Shown piece by piece: positions 34,931-39,643 of a stretch of 39,643 bases of DNA (the stretch's first letter is position 1; each line of letters opens with the position of its first letter). The notes beneath the pieces were generated by a model that saw only the letters and a program-made list of their open reading frames with translations, ran no database searches and was not told where the DNA came from. This DNA is from Lysobacteraceae bacterium (GTDB taxonomy: Bacteria > Pseudomonadota > Gammaproteobacteria > Xanthomonadales > Rhodanobacteraceae): contig JAGWPB010000023.1 in assembly GCA_028870665.1 (NCBI GenBank), forward strand, positions 1 through 39,643. Reading direction: 5' to 3'. A program made the translations under genes and the position numbers.

Positions 34931-34958
34931 CGGCGCGCCTTTCATGGCGCGCCGTTTT
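34931..34958 (+). terminator. Rho-independent terminator of tRNA-Val
   Basis: CGGCGCGCC (34931-34939), a 6-nt loop, GGCGCGCCG (34946-34954), then TTTT. It starts 12 nt after the tRNA 3' end. Confidence 0.9.
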
Positions 34959-34982
34959 CATTTCTGATGTCCCCGCAGGGCT

Positions 34983-35000
34983 ACATACGATCGCGTATGT
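34983..35000. promoter_or_regulatory. Palindromic candidate operator upstream of the sigma-54 activator gene
   Basis: ACATACG (34983-34989) and CGTATGT (34994-35000) flank ATCG, giving an 18-bp dyad in the 284-nt gap before the activator gene. It lies just upstream of the candidate promoter and resembles a dimeric-regulator site. Confidence 0.5.
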
Positions 35001-35007
35001 TAAGAGG

Positions 35008-35038
35008 TTCCATCAAACATTACGAAATGTGATATATC
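35008..35038 (+). promoter_or_regulatory. Candidate promoter with operator motif in its spacer
   Basis: TTCCAT (35008-35013) and TATATC (35033-35038) are about 19 nt apart. Between them is ACATTACGAAATGT (35017-35030), an interrupted palindrome whose 14-nt core recurs at 25261. A site between -35 and -10 would be well placed for repression. Confidence 0.4.
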
Positions 35039-35203
35039 TGAAACACTCGGGAACCGCACAGCACGTGCGACGACCACTCCGGGCCCCAAGCGAGGCTGCA
35101 CGATTGCAGTTGACGAATGCTGAGGTCCGCTGCGCCCAGGCCTGATCGTCTCGGAGTCGACACGACGCAGCCGGAGCGCAGCCGGGTGACAAGGAGTGCG
35201 GAG

Positions 35204-36553
35204 ATGGCAACGACTCAGACCGCTTTGCGAAGTTTCATCCATTTCGGTGCCATGGCGGAGGGCTTGGAGAACGCGCTGCTGGCCGGCGGCTGGCAGAGGG
35301 TCAACGTAGCCGCGCTGGCCCAGGTGCCCGCGGCCTTGCGCAAGGCTCGGACGCGCGTTGTCCTCGTGGACCTCGGCGATGGCGACGCCGCGCGTTTGCG
35401 TGATGTGGTTGCGCTGATTGCGCGACATGCCGATGTCGAATGGCTGGCGCAGGTTGCGCCGGCAACGCTGAGCAGTGCGGCTTTGCGCGAGGTCATCTAC
35501 AGCAGTTTCTTCGATTTCTGCACGGCTCCGCTGGACGTGGAGCGTCTGTGTGCCGCGCTTGGGCATGCGTGGGGCATGTCGGAGCTGGGACCACGCGGCA
35601 ATGCCGAGTCGCAGGCTGGCTTGGGGCTGGGCGGCATGGTGGGCGAGAGTCCAGCCGTCCGCACGCTCCTGACACAGTTGCGCAAGCTGGCGCCGATCGA
35701 TGTGCCGATCCTGATCACTGGCGAGTCAGGCACCGGCAAGGAAATCGCGGCCCGCAATCTGCACGCATTGTCGCCGCGCCATGATGCAGCGTTCATCGCC
35801 ATCAACTGCGGCGGATTGTCCGAAAAGCTGGTGCCCTCGGAGCTGTTCGGTCACGAGCGTGGCGCATTCACCGGGGCGACTTCGCGGAAGATCGGCCGTA
35901 TCGAGGCCGCCGCGGGCGGCACCGTGTTTCTCGACGAGATCGGCGATCTGCCGCTGGATGCGCAGGCCAACCTGCTGCGCTTTCTGCAGGAGGGCACGAT
36001 CGAGCGCGTAGGCAGCCATGTGTCGATCAAGGTGGACGCGCGCGTGATCGCGGCGACGCACGTGGATCTTGAGCGCGCGGTCGCGGAAGGCCGCTTCCGA
36101 CAGGATCTGTATTACCGGCTCAATGTACTGCGACTGCGCATGCCGCCGCTGCGCGAGCGAGGCGGTGACGTCGAGCACCTTGCGCGCTATTTTCTCGACC
36201 GTTACGCGCGCGAACTGGGCATCCGCATCCGTGGCTACAGCCTTGCCGCATTGCGTGCGCTGAGCGCGCATCCATGGCCTGGCAATGTACGCGAACTGAT
36301 GAACCGAGTGCGACGTGCCGTGGTGCTGTGCGAAGGCGGCCTGATCCGCCCTGCTGATCTCGAACTGGACGGCGAACACGAGGATGCGCGCATGCTGTCT
36401 CTCGACGAGGCGCGTGCCCATGCCGAGCGAGAGACCATCGTGCGCTGCCTGCAGGAAACGCGCTTCAACGTCAGCGAGTGCGCGCGCCGCCTGCAGGTCT
36501 CCCGCGTGACGCTCTACCGACTGTGCAAGAAGCTCGAGGTCAGCCTCGGCTGA
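35204..36553 (+). CDS. Sigma-54-dependent enhancer-binding regulator (VpsR/FleQ-like layout)
   Basis: The 449-residue protein has three parts. Residues 1-125 look like a diverged receiver ('RVVLVDLGDGD', with Asp56 at the phosphoacceptor-like place). The AAA+ domain has Walker A GESGTGKE (173-180), GAFTGAT (220-226, the sigma-54 contact loop) and Walker B 'VFLDEIGDLP' (241-250). The C-terminal Fis-type helix-turn-helix is 'FNVSECARRLQVSRVTLYRL'. It should open sigma-54 polymerase complexes. AAGGAG (35191-35196) fixes the ATG at 35204. The next feature downstream is a consensus sigma-54 promoter, so the Fap-like operon is the obvious target. Whether a kinase or c-di-GMP controls it cannot be seen. 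Confidence 0.92.
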   Translation: MATTQTALRSFIHFGAMAEGLENALLAGGWQRVNVAALAQVPAALRKARTRVVLVDLGDGDAARLRDVVALIARHADVEWLAQVAPATLSSAALREVIYSSFFDFCTAPLDVERLCAALGHAWGMSELGPRGNAESQAGLGLGGMVGESPAVRTLLTQLRKLAPIDVPILITGESGTGKEIAARNLHALSPRHDAAFIAINCGGLSEKLVPSELFGHERGAFTGATSRKIGRIEAAAGGTVFLDEIGDLPLDAQANLLRFLQEGTIERVGSHVSIKVDARVIAATHVDLERAVAEGRFRQDLYYRLNVLRLRMPPLRERGGDVEHLARYFLDRYARELGIRIRGYSLAALRALSAHPWPGNVRELMNRVRRAVVLCEGGLIRPADLELDGEHEDARMLSLDEARAHAERETIVRCLQETRFNVSECARRLQVSRVTLYRLCKKLEVSLG

Positions 36554-36811
36554 CATCTTCAAGAGCCGCGCCATCAAAGCAGCCGAACCGATGCGTCGGC
36601 GGAGGTGCCCGGCGGCGGGGGGTCTTGTGCCGGCAGGGAGCTGCGATGGTGTATCGATCGCACTACACCTGAGTCCATGCCACGAAAGCGCATGAAACAA
36701 GGCTAATGCCGCACCAGCCTGGGTTCAGCTGTAGCGGCGGAGCAACACTCGGCACAGGAACGGTGCGACACCGGGCGTACGGATCAAAATAAAAACAGCT
36801 GCTTACATGGC
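36554..36811. other. Regulatory gap between the activator gene and the sigma-54 promoter
   Basis: The activator stop and the next start codon are 309 nt apart. Apart from the promoter itself, the gap contains interleaved inverted repeats at 36642-36669 and an A-rich tract just before the promoter (36787-36796). No gene or terminator was found. Confidence 0.55.
36642..36669. promoter_or_regulatory. Interleaved inverted repeats, candidate upstream activator site
   Basis: TGCGAT-N9-ATCGCA (36642-36662) and GGTGTA-N10-TACACC (36648-36669) overlap. They lie about 145-170 nt upstream of the -24 element, a normal distance for an enhancer-binding protein site. Confidence 0.5.
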
Positions 36812-36826
36812 TGGCACTGCTCTTGC
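36812..36826 (+). promoter_or_regulatory. Sigma-54 (-24/-12) promoter of the Fap-like operon
   Basis: TGGCAC (36812-36817), 5 nt, then TTGC (36823-36826). The conserved GG and GC are 12 nt apart, exactly as required. Transcription would start near 36837, about 25 nt before the ATG at 36863. The gene for its probable activator is immediately upstream. Confidence 0.88.
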
Positions 36827-36862
36827 CCTTAGGTCTGTGCGATGGACCGAGGGGATGCCCGT

Positions 36863-37366
36863 ATGCATACCGCTGAGAGTGACTCCCGCATCAAGTGGCT
36901 GGCGGGTTGCAAGGCCGCGCTGCTGATTCTTGCCTGCGGTTTCGATCAGGCGGATGCCGCCGGTGCCCGGCAGGGGGTCTATCCGTGGCTGGGCGAGATC
37001 GTGCTGCTGCGGGACATGCCCTCTCGACCCGCCGTGCGGCCTGCTCCTCCGGGCGTGGCGCTGATCGTCGATCCCAGCCCGCGACGCGAGGTCGAAGGCA
37101 CCCTGGGAGCACGCGAACTCGACGACGGCGATCTGCTGGCTGCAGCGGCGCCGGTACCGCTGGTCGGCTCGGCGCTGCAAGGCATGCCCGATGTCCAAGG
37201 CCTGATCGGCCCGACATTCGGCATCGACCCGGCGCGCGGCGCGGGCCCTGCCAACGCGCTGACGGGGCCTCTGGGTTCGCTGGGCGGTGCTACCCGCGGC
37301 ATCGGCGGATCGGTCAGCGGTGCGCTGCAAGGCGCCGGACTGCTGCCGCCTCCGGGCGGCCACTGA
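36863..37366 (+). CDS. Unrecognised exported protein, first gene of the Fap-like operon
   Basis: The 167-residue product matches no family I know. The N-terminus has a hydrophobic segment (CKAALLILACGF) and a possible signal cleavage after QADA, or a weak lipobox at LAC. Mature motifs include 'YPWLGEIVLLRDMPSRPA' and a Pro-rich linker. The C-terminal half is rich in Gly and Ala ('LTGPLGSLGGATRGIGGSVSGALQGAG') and ends in LPPPGGH. The start at 36863 has GAGGGGA (36849-36855) 7 nt upstream; the ATG at 36842 does not. By position it could be an assembly or chaperone factor (FapA-like role), but no sequence similarity is claimed. Confidence 0.72.
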   Translation: MHTAESDSRIKWLAGCKAALLILACGFDQADAAGARQGVYPWLGEIVLLRDMPSRPAVRPAPPGVALIVDPSPRREVEGTLGARELDDGDLLAAAAPVPLVGSALQGMPDVQGLIGPTFGIDPARGAGPANALTGPLGSLGGATRGIGGSVSGALQGAGLLPPPGGH

Positions 37367-37376
37367 GATCGCCGGC

Positions 37377-37997
37377 ATGCGCTCACGTCGATTCCTGCTC
37401 CTGCTCCTGCTGCCGTGCGCAGCCCCGGCTTTCGCCGACGATTACGCCTCCATGCTGCAGTATCTGACGCGCAGCAGCCTCGACGGCAACGCGCTGGCCG
37501 GCGCGCATGGCGTGATCGCGGTCAATCTCGCGGCCGGCGACGCCAACCTGCAGACCAACCTTGGTGCAATCGTGGTCGGTGCCTACGCACAGGCGCTGGT
37601 CCAGCCGGCGCAGCAGATTGAGACTCTGCAGGCATCGCGCCCCGACTCCATGAGTGCCCGCATCGCCGGCAACGCGCTGGCCGGCGTGCGCGGCATCGTC
37701 TCCATCAATCAGGTCAGCGGCATCGCCAACCGGCAGGTCAATGCGGTGACGATGCAGCTGAGCCAGCAAGGCATTCACGAGGAGGCGGCGGACGACTGGT
37801 TCGCCGCCTCGTTCGCGAATACGGACGCGTCACGCGCGCGCCCGGCAGGGGCTTCTTCCGGCGAGCCAAGGTCCGCGGCGGTGTCGTCGTCGGCCCTCAG
37901 GGGATTGGAAGGGGTCGTGCAAATCAACCAGGTCGCGGGCATGGGCAACCTCACGGCGAATCAGCTACAGCTGAACGTCGAGTCCCCTCCGCGCTGA
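37377..37997 (+). CDS. Small exported protein with three Fap-type repeats
   Basis: The 206-residue product has a signal peptide (RRFLLLLLLPCAAPAFA, cleavage near residue 20). It then has three imperfect repeats with the pattern N-A-L-x-G-x-x-G-[IV]-[IV]-x-[IV]-N-x-x-[AS]-G-x-x-N-x-Q-x-N: about 38-67, 99-128 and 172-200. The same N/G/Q-ladder occurs in the next gene. Such repeats are known to me from Fap amyloid proteins, so this may be a nucleator (FapB-like) or accessory subunit. It starts 10 nt after the previous stop, with a weak ribosome-binding site, and ends 24 nt before the next ATG. Confidence 0.8.
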   Translation: MRSRRFLLLLLLPCAAPAFADDYASMLQYLTRSSLDGNALAGAHGVIAVNLAAGDANLQTNLGAIVVGAYAQALVQPAQQIETLQASRPDSMSARIAGNALAGVRGIVSINQVSGIANRQVNAVTMQLSQQGIHEEAADDWFAASFANTDASRARPAGASSGEPRSAAVSSSALRGLEGVVQINQVAGMGNLTANQLQLNVESPPR

Positions 37998-38021
37998 TCC
38001 CACACAAGGCAGGAGATGAAC

Positions 38022-39362
38022 ATGAACGCAAGACTCAACCGGACCGCGCTCGCCGTGGCCGTGGCATCGCTCTTCGTCGCGGCTCCCGCGGCGTGGGCTC
38101 AAAGCTGCGATTCCACTGGCGTGACCTGCAACATCAACATCAACTACACGCTTGACCAGGTGGACTGGGCACGCAACTACACGCTGAACGCCTACGCCAA
38201 CATCGTTGGTCAGGTCTATTACGACGAAAACGTGGATATCAACACCGACACGCAGATCCGCCGCGTGCGCATGAACAAAGATATCAGTCTGGTCAGCGAC
38301 ATCACGCTCAGCGGCAACCCGACCGTGTCGGGCAACATCGAGGTTGATTCGGCGGCGATCGCCGTGGTCGACAACCGACAGTCGATCAGCAACGAGCTGG
38401 CCGAGAACGATCTGCTCGACAATACCGCGAGCATCGGCGACTCGGTGGCGCAGAACGCATCCGGTAATCTCGGCTTCAACGTGGCTGCCGGCGACAACAA
38501 CGCGCAGGACAACGCGGCTGCGCTGTCGGCGACGGACGCCCAGTACACCTTCGGCATGGCCGACGCCGAAATATTCGTCGAGCAGGCCAATAGCGGCAAT
38601 CTCACCGCCAACTACGGTGTGACCAACAGTGCCGGCCTGAGCAGCGACGCGTTCCAGAACGCCAGTGGCAACATCGGCATCAATGTCACCGCGGGCAACA
38701 ACAACATGCAAAAGAACGCGCTGGCCGCGTCGGTGGCCACCACCAGCATGGCGCAGGCGACCGTCAGCTCGAACCAGAAGTCGTCCGGCAACGCCTCCCT
38801 GAATACCGGCTACTTCGACACGCTGGTCAGCACCTTGTACGTCACGCTGGATGGCACGGTGTCGGGCAGCAACGAGGATGGCTCCATCAACGGCAGCTAT
38901 AAGGGCACGGCGGATCAGCGCTACAACATGTATCCCGATAACTGGGGGCATGGCGCAAACGAAACGCCGACCTCCGCGCATCCGACCAGTGGCCCTTGGC
39001 TCGGTCACACGGACTTCGACACGAGCACCCAGCTCACCGACATCAACGGCAATACCATCGTGCGCACACCGGGTAGCGACCCGGGTGATCCCAGCAACGA
39101 CGGCGGATCGCTGGTGATGAACGAGAACGGCCAGCTGACCATCGAAGAGATGGCGGCCACCCTGAGCGGCACGATTTCCTACGTGCAGCAGATCGCGGTG
39201 CTCGCGTCGAACGATGCTTCGCTGTCGGGCAACGTGTTGCAGAACGCTTCCGGCAACATTGGCGTCAATGTCTCGGCGGGCACCGGCAACATGCAGGCCA
39301 ACAGCCTGGCGCTGGCCGTGGCACAGCCGACCACCGGTGGCGGCGGCACGCCTCAGGAATGA
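38022..39362 (+). CDS. Fap-like functional-amyloid subunit (FapC-like)
   Basis: The 446-residue product has a signal peptide ending AAWA-Q (residue 26). The mature protein is rich in Asn, Ala, Gly, Ser and Thr with almost no basic residues. Three repeats carry the core N-A-S-G-N-[IL]-G-x-N-V-x-A-G-x-x-N-x-Q-x-N: about 139-169, 208-238 and 402-436. A 160-residue variable linker lies between repeats 2 and 3. Two Cys (29 and 36) sit at the mature N-terminus, whereas Pseudomonas FapC is reported to have a C-terminal CxxC. AGGAG (38011-38015) favours ATG 38022 over 38016. It is likely the main secreted fibre protein, or FapE-like. Confidence 0.82.
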   Translation: MNARLNRTALAVAVASLFVAAPAAWAQSCDSTGVTCNININYTLDQVDWARNYTLNAYANIVGQVYYDENVDINTDTQIRRVRMNKDISLVSDITLSGNPTVSGNIEVDSAAIAVVDNRQSISNELAENDLLDNTASIGDSVAQNASGNLGFNVAAGDNNAQDNAAALSATDAQYTFGMADAEIFVEQANSGNLTANYGVTNSAGLSSDAFQNASGNIGINVTAGNNNMQKNALAASVATTSMAQATVSSNQKSSGNASLNTGYFDTLVSTLYVTLDGTVSGSNEDGSINGSYKGTADQRYNMYPDNWGHGANETPTSAHPTSGPWLGHTDFDTSTQLTDINGNTIVRTPGSDPGDPSNDGGSLVMNENGQLTIEEMAATLSGTISYVQQIAVLASNDASLSGNVLQNASGNIGVNVSAGTGNMQANSLALAVAQPTTGGGGTPQE

Positions 39363-39379
39363 TCGTTGGCAATGACCTG

Positions 39380-39405
39380 GAACGGGGCGGCATGCCGCCC
39401 CGTTC
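39380..39405 (+). repeat. Perfect 26-bp palindrome between amyloid subunit and peptidase genes
   Basis: GAACGGGGCGGCA and its exact complement meet at 39392/39393. As RNA it would form an 11-12 bp hairpin 17 nt after the subunit stop codon. Only CTCTTCGC follows, so termination would be partial at best. Confidence 0.85.
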
Positions 39406-39461
39406 TCTTCGCAATGGCAAAACAACGCACCCATTTCGGCAGCAAGCGGCGGGGAGTATCG

Positions 39462-39643
39462 ATGGAGCGGATCCTGTTCCGTGCGATCACCTCGGCGGCT
39501 GTCCTGCTGGCGAGCTTCGGCGTCGATGCCGCGGACGTCCGCTTTGGCGGCGTGCTGCCCGACGGAAGCCTGTTGGCGCGCAATGTGGTCAGCTTGCGCG
39601 AGTCGCGCTACGTCAACCTGATCCCGCAGCGGACTGACTTCAG
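39462..39643 (+). CDS. Start of a C39-type cysteine peptidase (FapD-like), cut by the window end
   Basis: Only 60 codons are present. GGGGAG (39451-39456) precedes ATG 39462. The N-terminus is a signal peptide or anchor (ILFRAITSAAVLLASFGVDAA), then 'VVSLRESRYVNLIPQRTDF'. In C39 peptidases such as FapD, a stretch like 'x-S-x-x-x-x-R-x-x-N-x-x-x-Q-x-x-D-[FY]' leads directly into the catalytic S-C-G-x-A. The last bases (..TTC AG) are compatible with Ser next. The identification is strong by pattern and position but unproven, because the Cys lies outside the window. Confidence 0.75.
   Translation, partial: MERILFRAITSAAVLLASFGVDAADVRFGGVLPDGSLLARNVVSLRESRYVNLIPQRTDF

Noticed and set aside
38022..39362. 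Reading the Asn/Gly-rich repeat protein as an RTX or autotransporter adhesin
   Set aside because: There are no GGxGxD nonapeptides and no C-terminal beta-barrel or type V domain; the repeat spacing fits the Fap type better.

Overview
The window is high-GC gammaproteobacterial chromosome. Its gene content and order point to the Xanthomonadales (Lysobacterales), most likely a Rhodanobacteraceae- or Lysobacteraceae-type genome. The evidence is the continuous block ibaG / kdsD-kdsC-lptC-lptA-lptB-rpoN-hpf-ptsN-hprK-rapZ-EIIA(Man)-HPr-ptsI, a very large Oar-type TonB-dependent receptor, a CGFS glutaredoxin beside Fe-SOD, and a GspH/FimT pseudopilin beside uvrB. No insertion sequence, phage gene, CRISPR array or rRNA was seen. 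Two tRNAs are present (Asn-GTT and Val-GAC).

Layout. 1-10742: a tightly packed, mostly overlapping set of genes. It makes KDO for LPS, exports LPS (LptC/A/B), encodes sigma-54, and carries a full regulatory phosphotransferase relay (EI, HPr, HPr kinase, EIIA-Ntr, EIIA-Man, RapZ) with no sugar permease. ibaG is transcribed divergently at the left edge. 10763-15728: a LysR regulator divergent from a YeiH transporter, then a two-subunit molybdenum hydroxylase of the isoquinoline-oxidoreductase type. 15796-18024 (minus strand): a TonB-like proline-rich membrane protein and two tandem glycine-zipper envelope proteins. 18330-25043: an EF-G-like GTPase, a Gre-family factor, a SET-domain protein with a GT9 glycosyltransferase, Fe-SOD, grxD, a YciK-like SDR and a MarC protein. 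25456-33381: a 1058-residue TonB receptor, PpnN nucleosidase, tRNA-Asn, a FimT-like pseudopilin and UvrB. 33391-34919: a sulfotransferase / Asp-Asn beta-hydroxylase gene pair and tRNA-Val.

The most interesting part is 35204-39643. A sigma-54 enhancer-binding regulator is followed by a textbook -24/-12 promoter (TGGCAC-N5-TTGC, 36812-36826) with palindromic candidate enhancer sites upstream. Next comes an operon of secreted proteins. Two of them carry the recurrent 'ASGNIGxNVxAGxxNxQxN' type repeat that I associate with Fap functional amyloids. The last gene, cut off by the window edge, looks like the signal peptide and start of a C39-type (FapD-like) cysteine peptidase. I infer a sigma-54-controlled Fap-like functional-amyloid secretion locus, with sigma-54 itself encoded at 3963.

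Several household-looking proteins have lost signature residues: the EF-G-like GTPase, the YciK-like SDR and the Gre-family factor. They are flagged as probable neofunctionalised paralogues.
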